NCBI GenBank assembly: GCA_021325515.1
Contig: JAJPHC010000028.1
Span: 62,001-126,000 of the forward strand
Length of the DNA stretch: 64,000 nucleotides
Direction: 5' to 3'
Source: Acidobacteriota bacterium
GTDB taxonomy: Bacteria > Acidobacteriota > Thermoanaerobaculia > Gp7-AA8
Below the pieces are notes generated by a model. That model ran no database searches. It was not told the DNA's origin and saw only the letters and a program-made list of their open reading frames with translations. A program made the position numbers and the translations under genes. Below are positions 20,319 to 30,242 of the stretch, piece after piece; the stretch's first letter is position 1; every line of letters starts with the position of its first letter.

Positions 20319-20695
20319 CGCTCCTCCGATTTCTTCTTCTTCGGCTGCGGCCGTGCGAACAGCTCTTCCGGATCGAGACCGAGGCGTTTCATATTGGCGG
20401 AGATCCGCGGCCAGTCCTCCTCGAGAAACTTCTTTCGCTCCGCTTTCAGCAGAAGGTCCTTTGCACCGTCGTTGACAAACATACCCCGGCCCCGGCGGCT
20501 CTCCACCAGACCTTCGTCGGCGAGCTCCTGGTAGCCCTTGAGGACCGTGAGCGGATTGAGCCTGTATTCGGCCGCAACGCTGCGCACCGACGGAAGCGGA
20601 TCACCCTCTTTGAGGACGCCGTCGAGAATCATCGCGACGACACGATCCCGCAACTGACGGTAGATCGGCTGCGTGTCATTCCACTCACGGTCCAT
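20315..20695 (-). CDS. GntR-family (YtrA-like) transcriptional regulator
   Basis: PIYRQLRDRVVAMILDGVLKEGDPLPSVRSVAAEYRLNPLTVLKGYQELADEGLVESRRGRGMFV; coupled to ABC genes. Confidence 0.93.
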   Translation of the reverse strand: MDREWNDTQPIYRQLRDRVVAMILDGVLKEGDPLPSVRSVAAEYRLNPLTVLKGYQELADEGLVESRRGRGMFVNDGAKDLLLKAERKKFLEEDWPRISANMKRLGLDPEELFARPQPKKKKSEER

Positions 20696-20702
20696 CCAGG
20701 AT

Positions 20703-21236
20703 TCACTTGCGCTCGAGAGTCATGTGCGCGTGCATCGGCTTGTCACCCGGCATCATAAACGTCCAGTCCTCAATGTGATGATTCGCGTCGACGAACGTGA
20801 AGACGGCATGCGCCATGTGGCCGTACTTCATGTTGCCGGTCACGTCGACGAAATCGAACTCGATCGTCTTCGCGTCGGCGGAGGATCGAGCCGTCATGCG
20901 AGGGCGGTTGCCCGCATCGCAGTAGTGCGTGAGCAGCAGCTTGTCCGCATCGACATAGAACATCGTCACCGGATGATCGAAGTGGGCGGGATCGTTTTCC
21001 TTGCCCGGCTGGTACATCTCGTGGACGAGCGCGTTTCCGCGCGACGTCACGCGCATCGAGATCTCGCCGACGGGCATGTCCATGTCCGGCATCGGCGGAT
21101 CGAGGGTCATGTTCGCTTTCCAGGTGCCGGCGAGCGTCTTGAGCTGCGTGAAGGTTTTCTGCGCGTCGGTCTGGGCGAAAGCGGAGAGGGAAAGGGCGGC
21201 GAGGGAAAGGCCGAGGATGAGGCGGAACGATTTCAT
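20703..21236 (-). CDS. DUF1579-like secreted protein
   Basis: LKTLAGTWKANMTLDPPMPDMDMPVGEISMRVTSRGNALVHEMY. Confidence 0.65.
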   Translation of the reverse strand: MKSFRLILGLSLAALSLSAFAQTDAQKTFTQLKTLAGTWKANMTLDPPMPDMDMPVGEISMRVTSRGNALVHEMYQPGKENDPAHFDHPVTMFYVDADKLLLTHYCDAGNRPRMTARSSADAKTIEFDFVDVTGNMKYGHMAHAVFTFVDANHHIEDWTFMMPGDKPMHAHMTLERK

Positions 21237-21332
21237 GGTTGATCTATCTCCTTGCGTGTTGTGCAGCACTGTTGTAGCTGACTATAACACGGCATCACAC
21301 GAAAGAAAAGTCCTCGCGGCTACACTCCCGCC

Positions 21333-22340
21333 GTGCTTCCCGAACAGACCTGGCCCGTGCTGAACCAGCGCGCCGGAAATGCGCACTGGCCGCCCGAAAA
21401 TCCGCGCGAGGCTTCGTCGTTCATCGATGCCGCGAATCGCCACGGGCTTCTTCCTCTTCTGTTCGAACAGCAGAGCGACCTGCCGGAAGCCGTGCGCGAA
21501 GCTCTCGTTTCATGGCGCGCAATGCTGCGCGCACTGCAGCTTCGCGCGGCCGCGCAGACGCAGGCGATCGAGAAACTCTCGGCCGTCCTCTCCACCATCC
21601 CCTTCGTCCTGCAGAAGGGCTCGGACTATCGCTTCACTCTCTATCCGCGGCCGGAGCTTCGTCCGATGCAGGACATCGACATCCTCCTCCCCACTTCGCT
21701 GCTCGAAGAGGCAGAGGAACTGCTGACGGCGGGCGGCATCCGGCGCCAGCAGGCGCGCGGCATCACGGAGCGGCTTCCCGATCACTACGAGCGGACGTAC
21801 GTGCTCGACGAGAAGATTCTTCTGGAGGTGCATCATCGTTTTGCGCAGCCGATCCGCTGCCGGATCGACTACGCCGCGATGTTCAGCCGCGCGGTGCCGC
21901 TGCAGGCCGTCAACGCGCGGCGGCTGGGCGACGCCGATTCGCTGATCCAGCACGTCTTCAACATGGCGAGCGACGAGTTCAACTCTCCCCTCGGCCGCTT
22001 CGTCGATCTCTGGCTGCTGCTGCGCGCGCGTCCATCCGCACTCGAAGAGGCCACGGCACTCGCACGCGAGTGGCAGGTGCAACGCCCGTTGTACGGCGCG
22101 CTCTCACTCGCATCGCGGATCTTTCCCGACATCCGCATTCCCCCGGACCTGCTGACGAAACGCGAACGAAGATTTCTCGACGAGCGAATCCTGCCCGACC
22201 CTCGCCTGCCTCATCCCGAGGCCGGGCGCGCGCGGCATCTTTGGCAGAAGTTCTGGCTGATCGACCGCGCGTGGCGGCGCGCCGGTTTCGCCGCGGTTCA
22301 CGCGATCGCTGTGGCTCGCGGTCTCCTCTCCCGCCCCTGA
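21333..22340 (+). CDS. Nucleotidyltransferase family protein (NTP_transf_5-like)
   Basis: LQKGSDYRFTLYPRPELRPMQDIDILLPTSLLEEAEELL...LEVHHRFAQPI. Confidence 0.8.
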   Translation: MLPEQTWPVLNQRAGNAHWPPENPREASSFIDAANRHGLLPLLFEQQSDLPEAVREALVSWRAMLRALQLRAAAQTQAIEKLSAVLSTIPFVLQKGSDYRFTLYPRPELRPMQDIDILLPTSLLEEAEELLTAGGIRRQQARGITERLPDHYERTYVLDEKILLEVHHRFAQPIRCRIDYAAMFSRAVPLQAVNARRLGDADSLIQHVFNMASDEFNSPLGRFVDLWLLLRARPSALEEATALAREWQVQRPLYGALSLASRIFPDIRIPPDLLTKRERRFLDERILPDPRLPHPEAGRARHLWQKFWLIDRAWRRAGFAAVHAIAVARGLLSRP

Positions 22341-22373
22341 AGTTGCCGTCGGTTATGATTCCGTCAAACCTTC

Positions 22374-23174
22374 TTGAAAGAGATTGCCGGTAACTACGTC
22401 CGACAGGTTGTGATCGAGCTCTCGCGGCGCGCACGGGTCGGCCACATCGGGTCAGCGCTCTCCGTCGCGGATCTGCTGGCGGTGCTCTATGGACGCGTCG
22501 CGCGGATCGCGTCGCCCGGCGATCCGGATCGCGATCGCGTGATCCTCTCCAAGGGCCACGCCGCCGCCGCGCTCTACGCGGTGCTGCATGCGCGCGGCTG
22601 GATCAGCGCCGAAGAACTGGAAACGTTCTGCGGAGACGACAGCACACTCGGAGTGCATCCGGATATCTCGGCAACCGGCGTCGATTTCGCCACCGGTTCC
22701 CTCGGCATCGGCCTGAGCCTCGGCGTGGGGAGCGCGCTCGCGGCACGCCTTTCCCGCTCTTCGCGCAGGACCTTCGTTCTCATGAGCGATGCCGAGTGCA
22801 ATGAAGGATCCGTATGGGAAGCGGCGATGTTCGCCGCGCAACATCGTCTCTCCAGTCTCACTGCGATCATCGACTTCAACGGGATGCAGGCCCTGGGACC
22901 GACGCAGGACATCCTCGATCAATCCAACATCGCGGAACGGTGGCGCGCATTCGGCTGGCACGCCGATGAGATCGACGGGCACGACGAGCATGCGATTCAG
23001 CGAGCGCTCGTGGCCGCGGCGCAGGCCCCGGCTCCTGTCGTCGTCATCGCCCGAACGAGATTGGGCAAAGGCGTGTCGTTCATGGAAGGGCAGCTCGCGT
23101 CGCACTACTGGCCGCTGTCCGACGCGCAGGCCGAGCAGGCTTTGCGCGAGCTCAGCACCTGCACACCATCATGA
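22374..23174 (+). CDS. Transketolase, N-terminal (TPP-binding) subunit
   Basis: GHIGSALSVADLLAVLYGR...ILSKGHAAAALYAVLHARG...MSDAECNEGSVWEAAMFAAQHRLSSLTAIIDFNGMQALG. Confidence 0.93.
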   Translation: MKEIAGNYVRQVVIELSRRARVGHIGSALSVADLLAVLYGRVARIASPGDPDRDRVILSKGHAAAALYAVLHARGWISAEELETFCGDDSTLGVHPDISATGVDFATGSLGIGLSLGVGSALAARLSRSSRRTFVLMSDAECNEGSVWEAAMFAAQHRLSSLTAIIDFNGMQALGPTQDILDQSNIAERWRAFGWHADEIDGHDEHAIQRALVAAAQAPAPVVVIARTRLGKGVSFMEGQLASHYWPLSDAQAEQALRELSTCTPS

Positions 23175-24085
23175 GGAAAGCGTTCCTTACGAAACTGAGC
23201 GCGCTTGCGGCCGACGAACGCATCGTCCTGCTGACCGGCGATCTCGGTTATACAGTCATAGAGGATTTCGCCAGCCGGTGGCCTGAGCGTTTCTACAATG
23301 CGGGTGTCGCGGAACAGAACATGCTGGGAATGGCCGCGGGACTCGCCGAGGCGGGGTTCATCCCTTTCGTGTACAGCATTGCGACGTTCGCATCGATGCG
23401 CGCGTACGAAATCCTGCGCAATGGCGCGATCCTCAATGACCTTCCGATAAGAATCATCGCAATAGGCCAGGGATTCGACTACGGACCGGCGGGCGCGACG
23501 CACCATGCACTGGAAGATCTCGCGCTCATGCGGGTGCAGCCCCGAGTCAGGGTCATCTCGCCGAGCGATGATGCGCAGTCGGTCAGTGCGCTCGACGCGA
23601 CGTGGGACTTGCGATCGCCTGTCTATTACCGGCTGGCGAAGGATCCGTCGGCGGCAATTCCCGGTCTCGATGGACGATTCGATGCGTCGCGCGTCGAGAT
23701 GATCCGCGACGGCAGCGACGTCCTGCTCCTCGCAACCGGTTCTCTGGCTTCGGAGGCAATCGACGCGGCAGAGATTCTGTCTCTGCAAGGCATCGAGGCC
23801 GCCGTCGGCATTGTGGCGTCGATCAAGCCGCTGCCCGCCGATGATCTGCAGCGGGTCATCACCTCGTATCGCACCGTCGTCACCATCGAAGAGCATTACG
23901 TGCATGGAGGCTTTGGCTCCGCTGTCTGCGAGCTGGCCGCCAGTGCAGGACTCGGCGCTCGCATCGTCACCTGCGGCGTCGGCGATCGCATCACCGGCTG
24001 TGGCAGCCGTTCTCACCTCCGCGCTCTTCACGGACTCACAGCCGGGGGAATTGCCGCGCGCATTCAATCGGCGCTTTCCGCATGA
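23171..24085 (+). CDS. Transketolase, C-terminal (Pyr/TK_C) subunit
   Basis: LTGDLGYTVIEDFASRWPERFYNAGVAEQNMLGMAAGLAEAGFIPFVYSIATFA. Confidence 0.93.
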   Translation: MRKAFLTKLSALAADERIVLLTGDLGYTVIEDFASRWPERFYNAGVAEQNMLGMAAGLAEAGFIPFVYSIATFASMRAYEILRNGAILNDLPIRIIAIGQGFDYGPAGATHHALEDLALMRVQPRVRVISPSDDAQSVSALDATWDLRSPVYYRLAKDPSAAIPGLDGRFDASRVEMIRDGSDVLLLATGSLASEAIDAAEILSLQGIEAAVGIVASIKPLPADDLQRVITSYRTVVTIEEHYVHGGFGSAVCELAASAGLGARIVTCGVGDRITGCGSRSHLRALHGLTAGGIAARIQSALSA

Positions 24086-24774
24086 CCGAATCCTTCGTCT
24101 CGATCATTCTTCCCGTGCACAACCAGGCGGATCACATTCGCCAGGTCGTGCGGGACTTTCACACGGCGCTCAGCGAATTGCCGGTTCGCATCGAAACGGT
24201 TCTCGTCATCAATGGCTGTTCGGACCGCTCGCAGGAGATCTGTGAAGAGCTCGCGCGCGAGGACTCACGAGTCACGATCCACTGCACCTCGCGGGCGGGC
24301 TGGGGTCACGCCGTGCAGGAAGGGCTGGCGAGAGCGAAAGGCGATCTCCTCTGCTATACCAACTCCGCGAGGACGTCGCCGGAGGAGCTCGCGCAAGTCG
24401 TGCGGTTCGCGATCGCCTATCCGGGCGTCATCGTCAAGGCGAATCGAAAACTGCGCGAGAGTCTCGTCCGAAGAATCGGCTCGCTTCTCTACAACCTCGA
24501 GTGCCGGACGCTGTTCGATCTCGCGACGTGGGACGTCAATGGAACGCCGAAGATCTTCCCGCGCGAATATTCTCCGCTGCTCGCTCTTCGCTCGCCCGAC
24601 GATCTGATCGACGTGGAGTTCGGCGTGATCTGCAGGCGGATGCAATATGCGATGGTCGAGGTGCCGATCTTCTCCGTCCGCCGGCATGGCGGGAAGAGCA
24701 CGACGAACTGGAATTCCGCACTGCACCTCTACTGGGGCGCGATGAAAGCGTGGCTGACAAAGCGATGGATGTGA
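24082..24774 (+). CDS. Family 2 glycosyltransferase
   Basis: FVSIILPVHNQADHIRQVVRDFHTAL...VINGCSDRSQEICEEL. Confidence 0.88.
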   Translation: MTESFVSIILPVHNQADHIRQVVRDFHTALSELPVRIETVLVINGCSDRSQEICEELAREDSRVTIHCTSRAGWGHAVQEGLARAKGDLLCYTNSARTSPEELAQVVRFAIAYPGVIVKANRKLRESLVRRIGSLLYNLECRTLFDLATWDVNGTPKIFPREYSPLLALRSPDDLIDVEFGVICRRMQYAMVEVPIFSVRRHGGKSTTNWNSALHLYWGAMKAWLTKRWM

Positions 24775-25925
24775 AGCAAGGCCATCGCGCCGGCGGATGG
24801 CAGAAGCACGACGCCGCATGGAGAGATCCCCGGCAGGTCAGCGTCCTCTGGAACGGCGCAGGAGATCCGGATCCCGCGCTGCTTCAATACAAAGTACGCG
24901 GCGCTTTCTGGCAGCACCTCGAGCAGAATCGGCTCACGTTGCTCGTCACCCGCGAGTATGAGCACCTCGTGCTCGCCCTGAGTGTCGTGCGAGGACGGCC
25001 GTTCATCTCCCATCTGCCGCTGCCGCATCCGTCCGGCATCGCAGTCGACGGCAAGCGGATTACGATCGCCAGCACGCGCAGTCCGAACATGCTCGTCGAG
25101 TTGAGCCCCGCGACGTCAGCCGCGCGGAACGGACTGCCGTTCCTCGTGCCGCGGCGCGCGCACTTCCTGCCCGGCCGCCTGTACATCCACGATCTCGCGC
25201 AGATCGGGCCGCGGCTCTATGCCAATGCGGTCGGGATGAATTCCATTATCGAGATCCGCAATGGTCAATGGAAACGCGTCTGGTGGCCGCGCGTGCTGGA
25301 TCAGCACGGCAACCGCGCATTCGATCGCAATCATCTGCAATTGAATTCCATTGCCGCAGGCAGGAACCTCGAATCGTCATTCTTCACCGCGTCCATTGCG
25401 GACGTCGGTGCGAGAAAGCCGGGACATCGCAATTTCCCAGTGAACGGGAACGGCGTGATTTTCTCGGCAAAGAGCCGCGATGTGATGGCTCGCGGCCTGA
25501 CACGTCCCCATTCGGCGCGGCTGCATGCAAAGAAGCTCTGGGTATTGAACAGCGGCTATGGCACGCTCGATCTGATCCGGGACGGCAGCTTCGACACCGT
25601 AACGCAGCTTCCCGGTTGGACGCGCGGTCTCGCATTTCACAAAGACCTTGCGTTCGTTGGAACCTCACGCGTGCTTCCGCGCTTCACGAGCTACGCGCCC
25701 GGCCTCGACCCGGAAACGAGCGTATGCGGGCTGCATGCGATTGACGCCACAACGGGCCGGCTGCTCGGTTCATTGACGTGGCCCTCCGGCAATCAGATCT
25801 TCGCAATTGAGGCGATTCCTTCCGCCACTGCAGCGGGATTTCCGTTTTCCGGACGAGCGTCGCGGCGCCAGATGACCGATTTCTTCTACGACTTTCAATC
25901 AAGCGAGGATGGCGATGTGGAGTGA
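24765..25925 (+). CDS. TIGR03032/DUF4915-like protein
   Basis: HPSGIAVDGKRITIASTRS...FLPGRLYIHDLAQIGPRLYANAVGMNSII...MARGLTRPHSARLHAKKLWVLNSGYGTL...LPGWTRGLAFHKDLAFVGTSRV. Confidence 0.8.
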   Translation: MDVKQGHRAGGWQKHDAAWRDPRQVSVLWNGAGDPDPALLQYKVRGAFWQHLEQNRLTLLVTREYEHLVLALSVVRGRPFISHLPLPHPSGIAVDGKRITIASTRSPNMLVELSPATSAARNGLPFLVPRRAHFLPGRLYIHDLAQIGPRLYANAVGMNSIIEIRNGQWKRVWWPRVLDQHGNRAFDRNHLQLNSIAAGRNLESSFFTASIADVGARKPGHRNFPVNGNGVIFSAKSRDVMARGLTRPHSARLHAKKLWVLNSGYGTLDLIRDGSFDTVTQLPGWTRGLAFHKDLAFVGTSRVLPRFTSYAPGLDPETSVCGLHAIDATTGRLLGSLTWPSGNQIFAIEAIPSATAAGFPFSGRASRRQMTDFFYDFQSSEDGDVE

Positions 25926-26841
25926 TTTCCGGCTGATCATGATCAGCGCGATGTATGAGAACGGCGGCAATTTCACCCATAGAACCCTCGATGGTCACCC
26001 CGAGCTTTTCGTCTATCCGTTCGAATCGCAACTGGGAACGAGGTTCGTCAACGACCGCTTTTCGTCGTTGTTTCCCGTGAAGTATCGCTGGCCGCAGTTC
26101 CCCCTCGACGGCACCGCGGAAACCGACTTCGAATCGATCATCGACGAGGAAACGAGAGTGCGGGCGCGGACGCCATACGTCAGCAAGTTCCGCACCGCGG
26201 AATTCGAGTTCTCGGACGAGGACCGCAGGACGGCCTATGTTCGTCTCGTGAAGACGCAGACGCGTTCGCGCGCGGTCAATGTGGCTGCATTTTTCAAGTC
26301 CACGTTCGAAGCGTGGCGCAATCGAAAGAGCAGCGGCCGGGAATCGCATTACGTCGGCTACAGCCCGATCATCGCCGTCGATGCCGAAGACATTCTCAAT
26401 GACCTCCCCTCCGCGCATGTCATTCACGTCGTTCGCAATCCCTGGTCGGCTTATGCCGATACGAAGAAGCGTCCGGTGCCGATGGCACTGCGCGATTACA
26501 TTCAGGTCTGGTGCATCGTGCAGCAGATGGCGCTCGCCGCGGCGAAGCTTTTCCCCGGCCGCATGCATGTCGTGCGCGCCGAGGATGTGATGAGCGATCC
26601 GGTGGGCGCGTTGAGGGAGAGCTGTACGTCGATCGGAATTGCGGCCGGCGATTCGATGAAGCGCCCGACCTGGAATGGCGCGCCATTGAGCGAGCTCACT
26701 CCCTGGGGAACGATCCGCGTCCCGACGCCTGAAGCAAACCTCGCCACCGCGAACGAGTTGTCGGGCGCGGAGAAGGACGAGATTGCGATGCGCGCCGCAC
26801 CTCTCATCGCTCACTTCGCCTACGATTCCATCCTTCGATGA
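25909..26841 (+). CDS. Sulfotransferase-like protein
   Basis: ISAMYENGGNFTHRTLDGHPELFVYPFESQLG...HVIHVVRNPWSAYADTKKR. Confidence 0.75.
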   Translation: MAMWSDFRLIMISAMYENGGNFTHRTLDGHPELFVYPFESQLGTRFVNDRFSSLFPVKYRWPQFPLDGTAETDFESIIDEETRVRARTPYVSKFRTAEFEFSDEDRRTAYVRLVKTQTRSRAVNVAAFFKSTFEAWRNRKSSGRESHYVGYSPIIAVDAEDILNDLPSAHVIHVVRNPWSAYADTKKRPVPMALRDYIQVWCIVQQMALAAAKLFPGRMHVVRAEDVMSDPVGALRESCTSIGIAAGDSMKRPTWNGAPLSELTPWGTIRVPTPEANLATANELSGAEKDEIAMRAAPLIAHFAYDSILR

Positions 26842-27800
26842 CGATCGCGCTGGTTACAGGAGCGGCCGGCTTCGTCGGCGCGCGTCTCGTGCGCCGCCTG
26901 CTCGAGCGCGACGACGAAGTTCATGCTCTCGTCCGCCCGCAATCGGATCTGTGGCGTATTGAGGATCTCCGCGACCGGCTCCACATCCACAGGATCGATC
27001 TCGCCGAGCGCTCGCAGTTGCGCTCCGCTCTCGAGCGCGCGCAACCGGAAAGCATCTTCCATGTGGCGGCCTATGGCGGCCATGAGTGGCAGAAGGATTC
27101 CGAGCGCATCGTTCGCGACAACGTCACCGCCACTGCGATCCTGCTCGAAGAGGCGATCAACAGCCGGGTCAGGTCGATCGTCTACAGCGGTTCATCATCC
27201 GAGTACGGCTTCAAGGATCATGCACCGCAGGAAGACGAAGTCCTGCAGCCCAATAGCGCATATGCAGTCTGTAAGGCCGCGGCAACGCACCTGTGCGGCC
27301 TGATGGCGCGCAATAGGGGGACGCGCATCACGACGCTGCGGCTCTATTCCGTATACGGCCCTTATGAACATCCCGGCCGCCTCATCCCGGCATTGATCGT
27401 GAGCGGCCTTCTTCGCGGCACGCTGCCGCCGCTGACGCATCCCACGATCGCTCGTGACTTCGTCCACATCGACGATGTCGTCAATGCCTTCCTTGCGGCG
27501 GAGAACGGTCGCAGTGAGCCGGGGGCCATCTTCAATGTCGGATCCGGCGTTCAAACGACACTCGCGGATGTCGTCGGCGAGATTCGCTCTCTATTGTCGA
27601 TTGCCGCGGAACCGCAATGGGGCACGATGCCGGACCGCATCTGGGACACTTCGGTCTGGCAATCCAACCCCGGGAAAATCCGCCGGATCCTCGGCTGGAC
27701 GCCGCAAGTGAGTCTGCGCGAAGGACTGCAGCAGACGATCGAATGGTTCAAGAGCCGTCCCGACCTGCTCCAGCGCTACGCCGCGCCTTCGATCGAGTAA
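26838..27800 (+). CDS. NAD-dependent epimerase/dehydratase (extended SDR)
   Basis: ALVTGAAGFVGARLVRRL, YSGSSSEYG, YAVCKAAATHL, DFVHIDDVVNAFL. Confidence 0.93.
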   Translation: MTIALVTGAAGFVGARLVRRLLERDDEVHALVRPQSDLWRIEDLRDRLHIHRIDLAERSQLRSALERAQPESIFHVAAYGGHEWQKDSERIVRDNVTATAILLEEAINSRVRSIVYSGSSSEYGFKDHAPQEDEVLQPNSAYAVCKAAATHLCGLMARNRGTRITTLRLYSVYGPYEHPGRLIPALIVSGLLRGTLPPLTHPTIARDFVHIDDVVNAFLAAENGRSEPGAIFNVGSGVQTTLADVVGEIRSLLSIAAEPQWGTMPDRIWDTSVWQSNPGKIRRILGWTPQVSLREGLQQTIEWFKSRPDLLQRYAAPSIE

Positions 27801-29443
27801 ACATAGATCGTCCAGGCGCTCTGCGCATCCTGAAAGACACCCTTCAGACTCAGACCTTCACGAGCCGCATTGTCGATGCGAACCGCGGAAAACAGATAGT
27901 CGCCTCCCATCCGCTTCAGCGCCGCTGTATTGAGCCGGAGATCGTGAATGGGAGGCGTGCTGGTGACGCATTGTGTGCCCGGGACTTCCGCTGCGTGGAG
28001 ATAGCACTGTGATCCCCACGAGTCGAACTGTTGGCGTGCAATCTCACTACGAGCCAGTTCCGCCGCGATCACTTCACGGAAACGGTGCTTGTAGGAAAGC
28101 GGATAGTCGACACAGTAGCCGTCGAGCGTGTAGAAGCCATTGAATTGTGCAACGACAGGATGAATTCCAAGACTGACGACACGATACTCACGCTGCGGCC
28201 GGCCAATGGAGTCCCGAACGCGAGCGAACAGCCGCTCCGCGTAGAACCGGCGGAACGTAATTCCTGTTCGTCTCTGCTCCACCACAGTCCAGTCGTTCAT
28301 GACCAGAAACAGAGCCTGAATCACCAGCGCGAAGGTCACGATGAAGCGCGGTCGCGCGAGCTCACGCCACAAAATCACAATCGCCCCACCAAAGGCGGCG
28401 TACATGAGTGCCGGATAGACGAAATAAACGCGATCCCACTGAAACTGCCTCAATGGCGGAATTCGCGTCGCGACGAAGTGGACGACGCTTGGATGATGCG
28501 CGAAACCGAACGCAAGAGCGATCCATGGCCCAACCGCAACTGCCGCCGCCGTCACCCACCATTGGCCCGTCCGTTTTCGCAAACCGAGGATGGCGGCGGC
28601 AAGGACGATGGGTCCGGCCGCCAGCGGCAGCGCCCTCGCGTCGGTCTGTCCGAACAGCAGAAGGTCAACCGTTCCCCGCACTGCGTCGCGCGTCGTCACG
28701 AGCGGCGTCTGAAACTCGCTGCGGTGCGAAACATAGTCCCGTGCAAACAGATGCTGGTAGAAGAGCCTGTACTCTGCGACGACGGTCGCGGCGAGAAACA
28801 ACAGAAGCACTGCGGCGTCGCGGCGTAAGAGCGCTCTCGCACAGAACACATCGACGACCAGGAGCACACCGAGCGTCGCGGCCACAATGAAGCCGGCGAA
28901 CGCGAACCATGAGAAGAATGGGAAAAGCGCAATGACCAGCCAGTGGCGAAGGCGCGTGTCGCCGCTGCGAAGACTGAGATACGACGAAACGAGCAGCGGT
29001 TGTCCGGCCACCGCCAGGCAGAACGACGGGCAGGGGAAGAATGGCAGTAATGCAAAGCAGGCTGCCGGCCCGAACTCGGCAATGCGCAGCGCACCGCGCA
29101 CGATGTGCAGCCGCAGCAGCAGAAACATCCCGGCGAATGCGGTAAGACGCTGCAACAGGCTTTGAATGAAGAACGCCGGCAGCATCCCCAGCGCTGCGAA
29201 CAGCAGCGTCGAGAACTGCAGCTCACCCGGCAGGGAATTGCGCGGGACGCCGTTCATGAAATTCGGAACGACAGCGTGGAGGCCCGCGAAGACCGTCCCG
29301 CTGATGCGCATCACGCGATATTGAGCAGCAGGCCCGTCGAGGTTGTCGTCGATCAGCAGACAGGAGTCTGCGCCATGGCGAAATGTCCAGACGGTGAAGA
29401 CGACCAGCCCGGCAATGATCGCGATGAAGATCCGGCGATCCAT
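27776..29443 (-). CDS. Polytopic membrane protein (DUF6044-like)
   Basis: About 12 hydrophobic segments; CLLIDDNLD...VPRNSLPGE...FQWDRVYFVYPALMYAAFG. Confidence 0.6.
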   Translation of the reverse strand: MDRRIFIAIIAGLVVFTVWTFRHGADSCLLIDDNLDGPAAQYRVMRISGTVFAGLHAVVPNFMNGVPRNSLPGELQFSTLLFAALGMLPAFFIQSLLQRLTAFAGMFLLLRLHIVRGALRIAEFGPAACFALLPFFPCPSFCLAVAGQPLLVSSYLSLRSGDTRLRHWLVIALFPFFSWFAFAGFIVAATLGVLLVVDVFCARALLRRDAAVLLLFLAATVVAEYRLFYQHLFARDYVSHRSEFQTPLVTTRDAVRGTVDLLLFGQTDARALPLAAGPIVLAAAILGLRKRTGQWWVTAAAVAVGPWIALAFGFAHHPSVVHFVATRIPPLRQFQWDRVYFVYPALMYAAFGGAIVILWRELARPRFIVTFALVIQALFLVMNDWTVVEQRRTGITFRRFYAERLFARVRDSIGRPQREYRVVSLGIHPVVAQFNGFYTLDGYCVDYPLSYKHRFREVIAAELARSEIARQQFDSWGSQCYLHAAEVPGTQCVTSTPPIHDLRLNTAALKRMGGDYLFSAVRIDNAAREGLSLKGVFQDAQSAWTIYVYSIEGAA

Positions 29444-30220
29444 TTACTCCCCGCTCCGCGGCAAGAGACGGTAGTCGACGATGCCGAGCGCCTCGTGGAT
29501 CACCGCGGATGATTGCCACAATGCACTCGCCGAGGGGCACCACGCGCGCCAGTTGCCGGAAAATGGCATTGTCCCATGCGTTCCCACCCACGCCACGCGA
29601 TCGAAGTAGCGTCGGAACTCGAACAGCGCGCGCCGCAGGTGGTCGTCGGAGCTGACGATCAGCAGCGGCGTCGAGCGCGTGACACCGGGCAGCCGCAGAA
29701 CGGATCGAGGATGATCGCGTGTTCGCAGCGACGCCGGCTCGAGCACGATCGCCTCACGCGGGACTCCGCGGCACACCGCGAGCTCGGCCATCAGTTCGGC
29801 GAGCCTGCTGTCCGCGCGTCCTTTCTTCGGCACTTCGCCGCTGAGAATCAGCCTCGCGCGCGGAAACTGCTTCCACGCCGCAACGCCTCTGACCACTCTC
29901 GCCATCGTCTCCTCGGAGAGCACATCGAGCTCCGGCGCCGCGCCGCGGCCGTAGCCGGCGGAGAGCACCACGACAGCGTCCGGCGTGAACGGAACCACTG
30001 CCGGCGCCGGCGGCATCGAGATCAACCTTTCGAGCAGAGCCGCCACCGCCGGCAGCGACATCGCGACCAGGACGCAGAAGAGAATCGCGAGCGATGCCGT
30101 CAGTCTTCGCAGCGGTCGCGATGCGAACCCTCGAGCCGCGCGCCACTGCAGAAACAGGATCATTCCGAACGGAACCTCGAAGAGGAGGAGCGGCTCGGAG
30201 AGTGTTTTCCCGACAGTCAT
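29444..30220 (-). CDS. YdcF-family (DUF218) membrane protein
   Basis: DAVVVLSAGYGRG...RARLILSGEVPKKGRADSRLAELMAELAVCRGVPREAIVLEPASLRT. Confidence 0.8.
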   Translation of the reverse strand: MTVGKTLSEPLLLFEVPFGMILFLQWRAARGFASRPLRRLTASLAILFCVLVAMSLPAVAALLERLISMPPAPAVVPFTPDAVVVLSAGYGRGAAPELDVLSEETMARVVRGVAAWKQFPRARLILSGEVPKKGRADSRLAELMAELAVCRGVPREAIVLEPASLRTRDHPRSVLRLPGVTRSTPLLIVSSDDHLRRALFEFRRYFDRVAWVGTHGTMPFSGNWRAWCPSASALWQSSAVIHEALGIVDYRLLPRSGE

Positions 30221-30242
30221 ACGCGTAGCCTACAATCGGAAC

